Below, in pieces: positions 26,226 through 36,684 of a stretch of 64,000 nucleotides of DNA. Source of the DNA: Lysobacter enzymogenes (GTDB lineage Bacteria > Pseudomonadota > Gammaproteobacteria > Xanthomonadales > Xanthomonadaceae); the NCBI RefSeq assembly GCF_900106525.1, contig NZ_FNOG01000004.1, forward strand, positions 289,464 through 353,463. The letters run 5' to 3'. Numbering within the stretch: position 1 is the stretch's first letter; the number at the start of each line of letters is the position of its first letter. Below the pieces are notes generated by a model, which searched no databases, was not told the DNA's origin, and saw nothing but the letters and a program-made list of their open reading frames with translations. Position numbers and translations under genes: made by a program.

Positions 26226-26837
26226 ATGGCCATTTTCAACCAGCCCGCCCCACCCAAGCGCGACACGCCGCTGCCGCCGCTGCAACCGGAAACCGCGCTC
26301 AAGAAAGAGCCCGACGCGACCACCGAGTTCAGCTTCGGCCAGCCCGCCGCGGCCGCTCCCGCGCCGATCAGCGCGCCGGCGCCGCAGCCCGCGCCGCAGC
26401 GTCCGCTCGAGCCGGCGCGCGAGCAGGTCAAGGAATCGCTGATCGCCTCCGACCTGACCATCGAAGGCAAGATCCACGGCGCCGGCCACATCCGCATCGC
26501 CGGCCGCTTCAAGGGCGATGTGCAGGTCGACGGCGACCTCACCGTCGAGCTCGGCGCCAAGGTCAACGGCGGCGTGCGCGCGCGCAAGGTCGTGATCGCC
26601 GGCGAGCTGGAAGGCAACATCGATTCGGCCCAGCGCGTGGAGCTGCTGGAGACCGGCGTGGTGGTCGGCGACGTCAAGGCCGGCACCGTCACCGTCGCCG
26701 CCGGCGCGCGCGTGCGCGGCCAGGTCGAGTTCGGCTGGGAAGACAGCGGCAAGTCGGTCGCGCGCAACGACAAGGGCGACGGCAAGAGCGACAAGGGCGA
26801 CAAGAACGGCAAGGCGGAGACCGGCGCCGACTCATGA
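26226..26837 (+). CDS. Bactofilin (polymer-forming cytoskeletal protein)
   Basis: A 203-residue cytoskeletal protein. The N-terminal 75 or so residues are a flexible Pro/Ala tail (MAIFNQPAPPKRD). Residues 80-180 are a right-handed beta-helix (DUF583) seen as stacked short strands: SLIASDLTIEGKIHGAG, HIRIAGRFKGDVQVDGDLTV, VVIAGELEGNI, VVVGDVKAGTVTVAAGARV. The C-terminus is charged (KGDGKSDKGDKNGK). ATG 26226 follows GAGGAACAC; an upstream in-frame start lacks support. The stop overlaps the start of the zinc-ribbon gene (ATGA), so the two are co-translated. Bactofilins self-assemble without nucleotide and affect cell shape or polar organisation. Confidence 0.93.
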   Translation: MAIFNQPAPPKRDTPLPPLQPETALKKEPDATTEFSFGQPAAAAPAPISAPAPQPAPQRPLEPAREQVKESLIASDLTIEGKIHGAGHIRIAGRFKGDVQVDGDLTVELGAKVNGGVRARKVVIAGELEGNIDSAQRVELLETGVVVGDVKAGTVTVAAGARVRGQVEFGWEDSGKSVARNDKGDGKSDKGDKNGKAETGADS

Positions 26838-27208
26838 GCGCGCAACGCCAGGGCATGCCCGGGGCGACGCGCGTTTGTCCGCACTGCAAGGCGACGATCC
26901 TGGAATCGGCCAGCGTGTGCCCGGCCTGCCGGCACCACCTGCGCTTCGATTCCGACGCCAACGCGCTGGCGGCGAAACGGTTTTCGCCGCTGCGCGTGGA
27001 AGGCACCATCCGCCATCCGCCCAGCGACGGCGCCTGGGAGTATTCGATGGTGTTGTCGATCAAGAACGACCGCGGCGAAGAGATCACCCGCCAGGTCGTC
27101 GGCGTAGGCGCGCTGTTTTCGGGGGAAGAGCGCACCTTCACGCTGTCGGTCGAAGCGTTCGAAGCGGTCGGCTACAAAGCCGCCGGCAAAGGCCGGCTGC
27201 GCCGCTGA
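26834..27208 (+). CDS. Small zinc-ribbon protein coupled to bactofilin
   Basis: A 124-residue protein with an N-terminal zinc ribbon, CPHCKATILESASVCPAC (Cys pairs about 15-18 and 29-32). A roughly 80-residue beta-rich domain follows (RVEGTIRHPPSDGAWEYSMV, EERTFTLSVEAFEAVGYKAA) of unknown function. ATG 26834 overlaps the bactofilin stop, so a role together with the filament is likely. It has no signal peptide or membrane helix. No enzyme motif is visible. Confidence 0.82.
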   Translation: MSAQRQGMPGATRVCPHCKATILESASVCPACRHHLRFDSDANALAAKRFSPLRVEGTIRHPPSDGAWEYSMVLSIKNDRGEEITRQVVGVGALFSGEERTFTLSVEAFEAVGYKAAGKGRLRR

Positions 27209-27246
27209 GCGGCGACGCGCCGGTGTCATAGGAAAGGATCCCGCCG

Positions 27247-27789
27247 ATGTCGGAACCCGCATCGCTGTACGCCCGTTTCACCCTCAGCCACGAGCAGTAC
27301 GAAGCCTTCATGAGCTCCGTGCCGGCGCGACCCTCGGGTTTCGCCGACTGGCAGTCCTGGTTCGACCGCCGCCAGATGAGCGGCGGCAGCCACGTCCCGC
27401 CGGAAATCCTGTCCGACCTGGAAGCGGCCAGCGTGGCCGAGGTCATCAAGGCTTGGCGCGAGGACGCCTGGACCGGCATGCCGCCGGTGGAGTACGACGA
27501 ACTGCGCCGCACCTTGCGCATCGCCATGCTGCAGGCCTCGGAGAACTACCACGAGATGCTGCGCCTGCTGACGCCGCTGCGCGGCGCGGCGCGCTTCAAC
27601 GATCCCGGCGCGGACGATTTCGTGGTGATCCTGGATTTCCTGTGGGAAGAGGAGCAGGAGATCGAGGCGTATGTGCGCTTCGCCGACGGCGCCAGCCGGT
27701 TCGAGCAAGAGTGCGCGCCGGAGCATCTGGAAGAGGCGCGCGGCTATCTGGGCGAGGCTTTGAGCTATCTGCAAAGCCGCGCGGGGTGA
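27247..27789 (+). CDS. Hypothetical acidic cytoplasmic protein
   Basis: A 180-residue product beginning MSEPASLYARFTLSHEQYEA, rich in Glu/Asp and aromatic residues, with no signal peptide or membrane segment. It follows the zinc-ribbon gene by 38 nt with an AGGAAAGGATC ribosome site and is probably in the same operon. GC-rich coding pattern supports it. I do not recognise the family; the helical, Trp-containing composition resembles small immunity or adaptor-type proteins, but that is only an impression. Confidence 0.72.
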   Translation: MSEPASLYARFTLSHEQYEAFMSSVPARPSGFADWQSWFDRRQMSGGSHVPPEILSDLEAASVAEVIKAWREDAWTGMPPVEYDELRRTLRIAMLQASENYHEMLRLLTPLRGAARFNDPGADDFVVILDFLWEEEQEIEAYVRFADGASRFEQECAPEHLEEARGYLGEALSYLQSRAG

Positions 27790-27861
27790 GTTCGGCCGGG
27801 TGCGCGCGCGGGGTTTAGCGTTGCGGTAATCGACCCGCGGGTTTCGACGTAATCGCAGTGT

Positions 27862-27944
27862 CGCGGTCGCGGCTCGCGCCGCTCCTAAAGGGGCTTCGGC
27901 TAGTCTCGTTTGCGACTGTAGGAGCGGCGCGAGCCGCGACCGCG
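27862..27944. repeat. GTAG/SMAG-like repeat, inverted pair
   Basis: Minus-oriented copy (27862-27891, CTAC changed to CTAA) and plus-oriented copy (27917-27944), GTAG ends facing each other, between two convergent gene groups. Confidence 0.82.
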
Positions 27945-28027
27945 ACACTGCGCCGACCGCGAACCCCGCCTACCCCAGCCGCCCCACCCTATCGTCGGCG
28001 AAGCATCCCAGCGCCGACGAAAGCGTC

Positions 28028-28270
28028 TCAGTCCGACGGCCCGCAGTTATCGCACCCCGCGCAATTCGGCCCGCCCGCGCGCGCCGGCGGCGCGATGCGC
28101 TTGCCCAGCGCGCGCATCCACGCCGGCCGCCCGTCGCGCACCAGCGGCAGCGCGCAGGCGATGCGCAGGCGGCGCACGCCGCCGGGGAACTGCTTGCGCG
28201 CGACCACGACCGCGCTGACCAACACCGCGATCGCGATCACCACGTATTGCGCGAACAGACCGGCGCTCAT
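28028..28270 (-). CDS. Small FeoB-associated membrane protein with Cys-rich tail
   Basis: An 80-residue protein with one N-terminal membrane helix (AQYVVIAIAVLVSAVVVA), a basic middle and a Cys-rich end (GPNCAGCDNCGPSD). It is the last gene of feoA-feoB and starts 10 nt after the feoB stop. Small FeoB-associated Cys-rich membrane proteins are common in this position and are thought to help ferrous iron transport or its regulation. The C-x2-C-x2-C arrangement could bind iron or zinc. Confidence 0.8.
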   Translation of the reverse strand: MSAGLFAQYVVIAIAVLVSAVVVARKQFPGGVRRLRIACALPLVRDGRPAWMRALGKRIAPPARAGGPNCAGCDNCGPSD

Positions 28271-28280
28271 CGCATCCTCC

Positions 28281-30173
28281 TCAGCCCGCGCCCAGCGCCA
28301 CGGCGATCTGGTAGGTCGCGAACGACGCCAGGTACGCCAGCGCGAACAGATAGCCGGCGCTGATCGCCACCTGCTTCCACGAACCGGTCTCGCGCCGGAT
28401 CGTGGCCAGGGTGGAGATGCATTGCGGCGCGTAGATGAACCACACCAGCAGCGACAGCGCGGTCGCCAGCGACCAGGTGTCGGTGATGATCGGGGTCAGC
28501 GCCTGCGCGGCCGCGTCGTCGTCGGCCGCCGACAGCGCGTACACCGTCGCCAGCGACGACACCGCCACTTCGCGCGCGGCCAGGCCCGGGATCAGCGCGA
28601 TGCAGATCTGCCAGTTGAATCCGATCGGCGCGAACACCGCCGACAGCGCGTGGCCGATGCGGCCGGCGAAGCTGTAGTCGATCGCCGGCTGGGTCGCGCC
28701 TTCCGGCGCGCCGGGGAACGACAGCAGGAACCACAGCAGGATGGTCAGCGCCAGGATGATGCCGCCGACCCGGCGCAGGAAGATCCAGGCGCGTTCCCAC
28801 AGGCCGATGGCCAGATCGCGCAGGTGCGGGATGCGGTAGGACGGCAGCTCCAGCAACAGCGGGTGCTCGCTCTTGTCGCGGCGCCACTTCTTCATCACCC
28901 ACGACACCATCAGCGCGCTGACGATGCCGGCCATGTACAGGCCGAACAGCACCAGGCCCTGCAGGTTGAACGCGCCCCACACCTTCTGTTGCGGGATGAA
29001 CGCGCCGATCAGCAGCGCGTACACCGGCAGCCGCGCCGAACAGGTCATCAGCGGCGCGACGATGATCGTGGCGAGGCGGTCGCGCGGATCCTGGATCGAG
29101 CGCGTGGCCATGATCCCGGGGATCGCGCAGGCGAAGCTCGACAGCAACGGAATGAACGAGCGCCCCGACAGGCCGGCGCCGGCCATCATCTTGTCGAGCA
29201 GGAACGCCGCGCGCGGCAGATAGCCCGATTCCTCCAGCGCCAGGATGAAGGCGAACAGGATCAGGATCTGCGGCAGGAACACGATCACCCCGCCGAGGCC
29301 GGCGATGACGCCGTCCACCAGCAGGCTGCGCAGCGGCCCGTCGGGCAGCAGCGCGCCGGTGTGTTCGCCGATCCAGGCGGTGCCGGCCTCGATCCCGTCC
29401 ATCAGCGGCGTGGCCCAGGCGTACACCGCCTGGAAGATCAGGAACATCACCACCGCCAGCGACAACAGGCCCAGCACCGGATGCAGCAGCCAGCGATCGA
29501 GCGCGTCGTCGATCTTGGCGGTGCGGGTGGGCATGCTGACCGTCAGATCCAGCAGGCGGCGGGTTTCTGCGTGCAGGTCGGCGCCTTCGGCCAAGCGCGC
29601 GTGCGGCTCGTGCGGAGCGGCGGCGACCTGGTCGAGCGTGGCCACCAGCTCGCGCGCGCCGCCGCGCTTGACCGCGACGGTCGCCACCACCGGCACGCCG
29701 AGCTCGCTTTCCAGCGCGGCCAGGTCGATGCCGATGCCGCGGCGCTTGGCCGCGTCCATCATGTTGACCGCGACGATCATCGGCCGGCCGAGCTCGCGCA
29801 GTTCCAGCACGAAGCGCAGGTGCAGGCGCAGGTTGGTCGCATCGACCACGCACAGCAGCACGTCCGGCGCCGGTTCGCCCGGATAGAAGCCGCGCAGCAC
29901 GTCGCGGGTGACCGCTTCGTCCAGGCTGGCGGCGCTGAGGCTGTAGGCGCCGGGCAGATCGAGCACTGCGTAATGGCGGCCCGAAGGCGCGTGCAGGCGG
30001 CCTTCCTTGCGCTCGACGGTGACGCCGGCGTAGTTGGCGACCTTCTGCCGGCTGCCGGTGAGCTGGTTGAACAGCGCGGTCTTGCCGCAGTTCGGATTGC
30101 CGACCAGGGCCACGCGCAGGTGCTGGTCGGCGGCCTCGCGCGGCGCGCTCATCGCGGGGGCGGCGGCGCTCAT
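28281..30173 (-). CDS. feoB: Ferrous iron transporter FeoB
   Basis: A 630-residue inner-membrane Fe(II) transporter with a cytoplasmic G-domain. G1 is ALVGNPNCGKTALFNQ, followed by NYAGVTVERKEG (G2), DLPGAYSL (G3) and NMMD (G4). The membrane part has the paired gate motifs around LIPLLSSFACAIPGIMATR and, later, CISTLATIRRETGSWK. ATG 30173 overlaps the feoA stop (ATGA) and begins MSAAAPAMSAPREAADQ; longer frames upstream read feoA in the wrong frame. The length is at the short end for FeoB but all core elements are present. Expression should follow the Fur box before feoA. Confidence 0.95.
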   Translation of the reverse strand: MSAAAPAMSAPREAADQHLRVALVGNPNCGKTALFNQLTGSRQKVANYAGVTVERKEGRLHAPSGRHYAVLDLPGAYSLSAASLDEAVTRDVLRGFYPGEPAPDVLLCVVDATNLRLHLRFVLELRELGRPMIVAVNMMDAAKRRGIGIDLAALESELGVPVVATVAVKRGGARELVATLDQVAAAPHEPHARLAEGADLHAETRRLLDLTVSMPTRTAKIDDALDRWLLHPVLGLLSLAVVMFLIFQAVYAWATPLMDGIEAGTAWIGEHTGALLPDGPLRSLLVDGVIAGLGGVIVFLPQILILFAFILALEESGYLPRAAFLLDKMMAGAGLSGRSFIPLLSSFACAIPGIMATRSIQDPRDRLATIIVAPLMTCSARLPVYALLIGAFIPQQKVWGAFNLQGLVLFGLYMAGIVSALMVSWVMKKWRRDKSEHPLLLELPSYRIPHLRDLAIGLWERAWIFLRRVGGIILALTILLWFLLSFPGAPEGATQPAIDYSFAGRIGHALSAVFAPIGFNWQICIALIPGLAAREVAVSSLATVYALSAADDDAAAQALTPIITDTWSLATALSLLVWFIYAPQCISTLATIRRETGSWKQVAISAGYLFALAYLASFATYQIAVALGAG

Positions 30174-30433
30174 GCCCCGTTCTCCAGCGGTGTCACCCGC
30201 ACCCGCGCCGCTTCGCTGCGGCGCAGGGCGAAGCGGGTGTAGCCGATCTGCACCAGCAGCGGCTCGGCGGCGACGGGGCCGGCGGCCATCACTTCCACCC
30301 GTTCGCCGGCGACGAAGCCGAGCTCGCGCAGGCGTCTGGCGATGGTGTCGTTCGGCGCTTGGTCGTCGACGGTCTCGACCGTGGCCGCGGTGCGGTGCGG
30401 CAATTCGGACAGCTTCAAAGGGGCGGCTTCCAC
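30170..30433 (-). CDS. feoA: Ferrous iron transport protein FeoA
   Basis: An SH3-like small cytoplasmic protein that assists FeoB. Core: LKLSELPHRTAATVETVDDQ, RRLRELGFVAGERVEV and PLLVQIGYTRFALRRSEAARV, the standard FeoA fold. The start is uncertain. An ATG at 30469 would place the first codons inside the Fur box (30452-30470) and has no ribosome site, so the GTG at 30433 (87 residues) is given here; a TTG at 30418 preceded by GGAAG is also possible. The stop overlaps feoB. Confidence 0.85.
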   Translation of the reverse strand: MEAAPLKLSELPHRTAATVETVDDQAPNDTIARRLRELGFVAGERVEVMAAGPVAAEPLLVQIGYTRFALRRSEAARVRVTPLENGA

Positions 30434-30451
30434 GAAAAAGGTGGCGTCCCA

Positions 30452-30470
30452 AATGGGAATTGTTCTCATT
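30452..30470 (-). promoter_or_regulatory. Fur box upstream of feoAB
   Basis: AATGGGAATTGTTCTCATT is a near-perfect palindrome (AATGnGAAnnnTTCnCATT) matching the Fur operator consensus. It lies 19 nt before the chosen feoA start and 82 nt before the divergent liuC start, so feoAB should be repressed when iron is sufficient. An effect on liuC is possible. Confidence 0.85.
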
Positions 30471-30552
30471 CTAGCACCGACCGCCGTACAGGGGCGGAGG
30501 GAACAAGCTGAACGGTATCATTCGGCCAACTCTCACAAACTCCCCCGACCCG

Positions 30553-31335
30553 ATGAACCATCCGCTGCTGAGCCTGCGCGACGGCCCCGTCGCCCGTTTG
30601 CGCCTGAACCGCCCCGACCTGCACAACGCTTTCGACGCCGTGCTGATCGCCGCCCTGACCGGCGCCCTGGAAGCCGCCGGCGCCGACGAAGGCGTGCGCG
30701 TGGTGGTGATCGAGGGCGAAGGCGCCTCGTTCTCGGCCGGCGCCGACCTGAACTGGATGCGCGGCATGGCTGCCGCCGGCGAGGCCGAGAACCGCGAGGA
30801 CGCGCTGGCGCTGGCGCGGCTGATGCGCACCCTCAACGAGCTGCCCAAGCCGACCATCGCCCGCGTCCACGGCGCGGCCTTCGGCGGCGGCGTCGGCCTG
30901 GTGGCCTGCTGCGACATCGCCATCGGCGTGCCGGAGGCCAAGTTCGGCCTGACCGAGAGCAAGCTCGGCCTGTTGCCGGCGGTGATCTCGCCATACGTCA
31001 TCGAGGCCATCGGCGCGCGCCAGGCGCGACGCTGGTTCGCCAGCGCGGAGATCTTCGACGCCGCGGTGGCGCAGAGCATCGGGCTGCTGCATCAGGTGGT
31101 GGCGGCCGATGCGCTGGACGCGGCGGTTGCGCGCCAGACCGGTTTGCTGCTCAAGGCGGGGCCGCATGCGGCGGCGACGGCGAAGGCGCTGGTGCGGCGG
31201 GTGGCGGGCGAGCGCGACGGGGCCAGGCTCGATGCCGACAACGCGGCGTTGATCGCGGGGTTGCGGGTGTCGGCGGAGGGGCAGGAAGGGTTGTCGGCGT
31301 TTTTGGACAAGCGGTCGCCGGGGTGGGTGGGCTGA
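30553..31335 (+). CDS. liuC: 3-methylglutaconyl-CoA hydratase (enoyl-CoA hydratase/isomerase family)
   Basis: A 260-residue crotonase-fold enzyme expected to hydrate 3-methylglutaconyl-CoA to HMG-CoA. Oxyanion-hole and CoA motifs: SFSAGADLNWMRGM (about 59-72) and VHGAAFGGGVGLVACCDIAI (about 106-125), the pattern seen in LiuC/AtuE-type hydratases; TESKLGLLPAVISPYV follows. The assignment rests on these motifs and the other liu genes in the window; a generic enoyl-CoA hydratase is the alternative. It is divergent from feoA. A 900-bp repeat-rich gap separates it from liuD. Confidence 0.88.
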   Translation: MNHPLLSLRDGPVARLRLNRPDLHNAFDAVLIAALTGALEAAGADEGVRVVVIEGEGASFSAGADLNWMRGMAAAGEAENREDALALARLMRTLNELPKPTIARVHGAAFGGGVGLVACCDIAIGVPEAKFGLTESKLGLLPAVISPYVIEAIGARQARRWFASAEIFDAAVAQSIGLLHQVVAADALDAAVARQTGLLLKAGPHAAATAKALVRRVAGERDGARLDADNAALIAGLRVSAEGQEGLSAFLDKRSPGWVG

Positions 31336-31372
31336 GTTTGCGCGGCGTTGTGCTTTCGCCGCGGCCGCGTTG

Positions 31373-31578
31373 TCGCGGTTGCGGCTTGCTCGGCTCCTGC
31401 GGGGTTTGCGGTCGGTTTCGTATCCGACTGCAGGAGCGGCGCGAGCCGCGACTGCGAATACGCAACTACGACGAAGCCAAGACCGTAGCTGTGATTTCGC
31501 GGTCGCGACTTGCGTCGCTCCTACAGGGTCTCCGGCGAGTTTCGTATCTCCCTGTAGGAGCGACGCAAGTCGCGACCA
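31373..31578. repeat. Four GTAG/SMAG-like repeats in alternating orientation
   Basis: Copies at 31373-31402 (minus, decayed), 31430-31457 (plus), 31497-31525 (minus) and 31552-31578 (plus). The last two share a private stem variant, GCGACGCAAGTCGC, not seen elsewhere in the window. They lie downstream of liuC. Confidence 0.8.
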
Positions 31579-31631
31579 ACCGCAGCGACGTGGCTCCGCC
31601 GAACTCGCCCGAAGACCCGAAGCTCCCACGC

Positions 31632-31665
31632 CGTCATTCCGGTGAAAGCCGGAATCCATTTTGAC
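31632..31665. repeat. GTCATTCCGG-type hairpin repeat
   Basis: CGTCATTCCGGTGAAAGCCG followed by GAATCCATTTTG, the same family as at 7568 (inverse orientation) and 63843. Confidence 0.7.
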
Positions 31666-31737
31666 TTGGCTCCTGCTTCTCTCGTTGCGACGCGTGATGA
31701 CAAGCCAAGATCAACAGCTTCCGTCCGCAAGCGGCCG

Positions 31738-31795
31738 GGTCACTTTCTTTGTCTTGCCAAAGAAAGTAACCAAAGAAAGGCGCTTTCCCTGTTTT
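31738..31795. repeat. CACTTTCTTTG / CAAAGAAAGT sequence common in Xanthomonadaceae intergenic DNA
   Basis: An inverted repeat (ACTTTCTTTG...CAAAGAAAGT) is followed by a partial direct copy (CCAAAGAAAGGCGCTTTCC). I recall this sequence as recurrent in Xanthomonadaceae genomes. The remaining 31796-32236 shows no gene; a roughly 250-bp stretch of lower coding character precedes liuD and must hold its promoter. Confidence 0.5.
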
Positions 31796-32236
31796 CGAAT
31801 CAAGAGCCACTAAGGTTCAGTGCGTTCGCAGGGATGCGCCACACAGGCCATCCATGGCCTGGGTGGCGCACGGCGCACATCCTGTGCGCCGCCCTATCGG
31901 GTCTACGCTTGCCTGTGGCGAGTTCGGGGCGGCGGGGGGAGCTAGAGACAAGAGCTAGGCCAAGGGCAAGAACAAAGGCAACAGCGATCGTGCGGGGCCG
32001 CAGGCCTATCGAGCGCCAAACACCGCCCCACCCAACACCGCACCGTATGGCACGCCCAAGCGGCCACCAAACCGCCTAATCGGGGCTTCGGTCGCGCAAA
32101 CCGCGTCCCCCGCCGGCGCCATGAGGCGACAGCCGCGGCCGCATCGGTGAAAATCCCCCTATCGCGCCGGTCCGCCGTCGCGGCGGTTCGTCTTCCCTTC
32201 CACGCGCGCGTGCGCGCACCGACCTGCGAAGTGCCC

Positions 32237-34249
<2,013 letters not shown>

Positions 34250-34349
34250 ACGCCTGAGCGCAGGGACGATTCGCACACCGGCCGGAAGCGCCGGACGCCG
34301 CCGCCGAGTCCCGGCGGCGGATTCGCGCATTTCTAAGGAGGGAAGCTCC

Positions 34350-35030
34350 ATGCATCGTCGCCCAGCAGGTTTCGATCGATTGCGCCGTTGCGCGAGCGCG
34401 CTGTGCGCCCCGCTCGCAGCGCTGTGCCTGGCCGCGGCGCTCGGCGGCTGCCTGCCCGCGGAGAATCCGCCGTCGGCCGCGCAACCCTGCGACCCGGCGC
34501 TGGTCGGCGACTGGGGCCTGGTCGAAGGCGAGGGCTTCGAGCGTGCGCCGATCACCGACCCCGCGCTGTTCGGCCGCGACGGCGAGCAGCGCCTGCGCAT
34601 CGACGCGCACTGCCGCGCTTACCTGCCGCCCAAGCAGTACCTGCGCCAAGTGGATCTGGCGGTGTTCAAGGCCGACGGACAGCGCTACCTGGGCCTGCGC
34701 CTCGTCGATTGGCGCACGTTGATGCTCGGCCCCAAGCAAGCGCGCGATTCCGACACCGAACAGGCCCAGGCGCGCTTTCCGCATCTGGTCGTGCTGATGC
34801 GCTATCGCGCCGACGCAGGCTCGCTGACCGTGGACGCCGGCGACGGCGATGCGCTCAAGCGCTGGGTCGCGCAGCGCAACCAGCAACAGGCGAGCGACCC
34901 GGAGCAGTCTGCCGACTTCCTCAACGGCGACGCCCGCAGCATCCGCAAGCAACTGCGCGCGCATCCCGAGCTGTTCCCGGGCGGCAAGACCCTCTACCGG
35001 TTCGAGCGCATTCCCGCGGCCGCGCGCTGA
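34350..35030 (+). CDS. Lipoprotein of unknown function (first of two relatives)
   Basis: The 226-residue product has a lipobox, [10 protein letters not shown] (Cys34 predicted lipidated), after a basic N-terminus. The mature protein starts [16 protein letters not shown], contains [15 protein letters not shown] and ends near [23 protein letters not shown] 34350 follows AAGGAGGGAAGCTCC. It shares the layout CDPxLxGxW ... RYxxL ... LRxxLxxHPxLxx with the next gene, so the two look like paralogues. Placement between liuD and liuE suggests co-expression, but no enzymatic motif is visible. Confidence 0.8.
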   Translation: MHRRPAGFDRLRRCASALCAPLAALCLAAALGGCLPAENPPSAAQPCDPALVGDWGLVEGEGFERAPITDPALFGRDGEQRLRIDAHCRAYLPPKQYLRQVDLAVFKADGQRYLGLRLVDWRTLMLGPKQARDSDTEQAQARFPHLVVLMRYRADAGSLTVDAGDGDALKRWVAQRNQQQASDPEQSADFLNGDARSIRKQLRAHPELFPGGKTLYRFERIPAAAR

Positions 35031-35149
35031 GTCGCGACGCTGGCGGGCCCGGCCGCTCTGGCGGCCGCCGGGGCGGCCCTGCGGCGACCGGATCGCAGTA
35101 TTCTTTGCCGTTAAGGACGTTTGTCCCCTCTTCCCGGCCACGGCCCGCC

Positions 35150-35776
35150 ATGAACGCCTCGCCCTTCCGCCTTCGCGCGTCCGTCCTGCCGCGGCTCGGC
35201 GCCGCCGCAGTGTTCGCCTGCCTGAGCCTGCTCGGCGGTTGCGTCGCCTTCGAGCGCGCGCCGGTGGCCGAGCTGCGCTGCGACCCGGATCTGGCCGGCG
35301 CCTGGACGGTCAAGGCCGGCGGCAACGCGCACAAGACCGTGCACGTCGACGCGCGCTGCCGCAGCACCGACTGGCCCGGCATGGGCGACAAGCCGACGAC
35401 GCTGGACCTGACCGGCTTCACCATCGGCCGCGACCGCTACATCGCACTCACGCCCGAGCAAGCCCAGCGCGCGATCGGCGCCGACACCGGCAGCCTCACC
35501 GCCACCGCGCCCAAGGGTTCGATGTTCCTGGTGCTGTACCGCTTCAATGCCCAGGGCGGCCTGGACGCGTGGCTGCCCGACCCGCAACGCGCGCTCGACG
35601 CGATCGCCCGCGGCGAGCTCGCCGGACGCAAGCTCGACGACCGCTTCGCCCTGGTCCAGGGCGATCCCGAGCAGCTGCGCGATACCCTCGCGCAACACCC
35701 CGATCTCTTGTACGACACCGACAGAAAGGCCATGGTGTTCGAACGCGCCAAGGCCGCCCGCCAGGATTCCCCATGA
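35150..35776 (+). CDS. Lipoprotein of unknown function (second of two relatives)
   Basis: The 208-residue product has a lipoprotein signal ([17 protein letters not shown], Cys31) and begins its mature part [17 protein letters not shown]. Later elements [17 protein letters not shown] and [20 protein letters not shown] match the order found in the preceding paralogue. ATG 35150. The stop overlaps the liuE start (ATGA), so translation is coupled to the lyase gene. Function unknown. Confidence 0.8.
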   Translation: MNASPFRLRASVLPRLGAAAVFACLSLLGGCVAFERAPVAELRCDPDLAGAWTVKAGGNAHKTVHVDARCRSTDWPGMGDKPTTLDLTGFTIGRDRYIALTPEQAQRAIGADTGSLTATAPKGSMFLVLYRFNAQGGLDAWLPDPQRALDAIARGELAGRKLDDRFALVQGDPEQLRDTLAQHPDLLYDTDRKAMVFERAKAARQDSP

Positions 35777-36684
35777 GCCAGCCCTTGCCCTATCCCGCCA
35801 GCGTGCGCATCGTCGAAGTCGGCCCGCGCGACGGCCTGCAGAACGAAAAGGCGCAGATCGCCACCGCCGACAAGATCGCCCTGATCGACCGCCTCTCGGC
35901 CACCGGCCTGCGCAGCATCGAGGCGACCAGCTTCGTCAGCCCCAAGTGGGTGCCGCAGCTGGCCGACGCGGCCGAGGTGTTTTCCGGCATCCAGCGCAAG
36001 CCCGGCGTGCACTACCCGGTGCTGGTGCCCAACGAACAAGGCTACGAGCGCGCGCGCGCGGTCGGCGTGGAAGAGATCGCGGTGTTCACCGCCGCCTCGG
36101 AAGCCTTCAACCGCACCAACATCAACGCCTCCATCGACGAATCGCTGCAACGCTTCGCGCCGGTGATGGCGCGCGCCAAGGCCGACGGCGTGGCGGTGCG
36201 CGGCTACGTCTCCACCGTGCTCGGCTGCCCCTACCAGGGCGAGGTGCCGGTGCGCGACGTGGTGCGGGTGGCGCGCGCGCTGCACGAGATGGGCTGCTAC
36301 GAAATTTCCCTCGGCGACACCATCGGCGTCGGCACGCCGGGCAAGGCCCGCGCGATGTTCAAGGCGGTGGCCAGCGAAGTGCCGGTGGCCGCGCTGGCGG
36401 TGCATTTCCACGACACCTACGGCCAGGCGCTGTCGAACATCCTGTCCTGCCTGGAAGAAGGCGTGGCGGTGGTCGACTCGGCCGTGTCCGGCACCGGCGG
36501 CTGCCCTTACGCCAAGGGCGCCAGCGGCAACGTCGCCAGCGAGGACGTGGTCTACATGCTGCACGGCCTGGGCATCCACACCGGCGTCGACCTGCCCGCG
36601 CTGGCCGAGACCGGCCGCTGGCTGGCCGCCCTGCTCGGCCGCGAGACCGGCAGCAAGGTCGGCAAGGCCCTGGCGGCGGCGTGA
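35773..36684 (+). CDS. liuE: Hydroxymethylglutaryl-CoA lyase
   Basis: A 303-residue TIM-barrel lyase that cleaves HMG-CoA to acetoacetate and acetyl-CoA, the last leucine-specific step. Metal- and substrate-binding signature [13 protein letters not shown] (about 13-25), [15 protein letters not shown] and [13 protein letters not shown]. The mobile active-site loop has [20 protein letters not shown] with catalytic Cys244. ATG 35773 overlaps the upstream lipoprotein stop; the liuE stop overlaps the GTG of a GGDEF-EAL gene. So the three genes are translationally linked. Confidence 0.95.
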   Translation: MSQPLPYPASVRIVEVGPRDGLQNEKAQIATADKIALIDRLSATGLRSIEATSFVSPKWVPQLADAAEVFSGIQRKPGVHYPVLVPNEQGYERARAVGVEEIAVFTAASEAFNRTNINASIDESLQRFAPVMARAKADGVAVRGYVSTVLGCPYQGEVPVRDVVRVARALHEMGCYEISLGDTIGVGTPGKARAMFKAVASEVPVAALAVHFHDTYGQALSNILSCLEEGVAVVDSAVSGTGGCPYAKGASGNVASEDVVYMLHGLGIHTGVDLPALAETGRWLAALLGRETGSKVGKALAAA

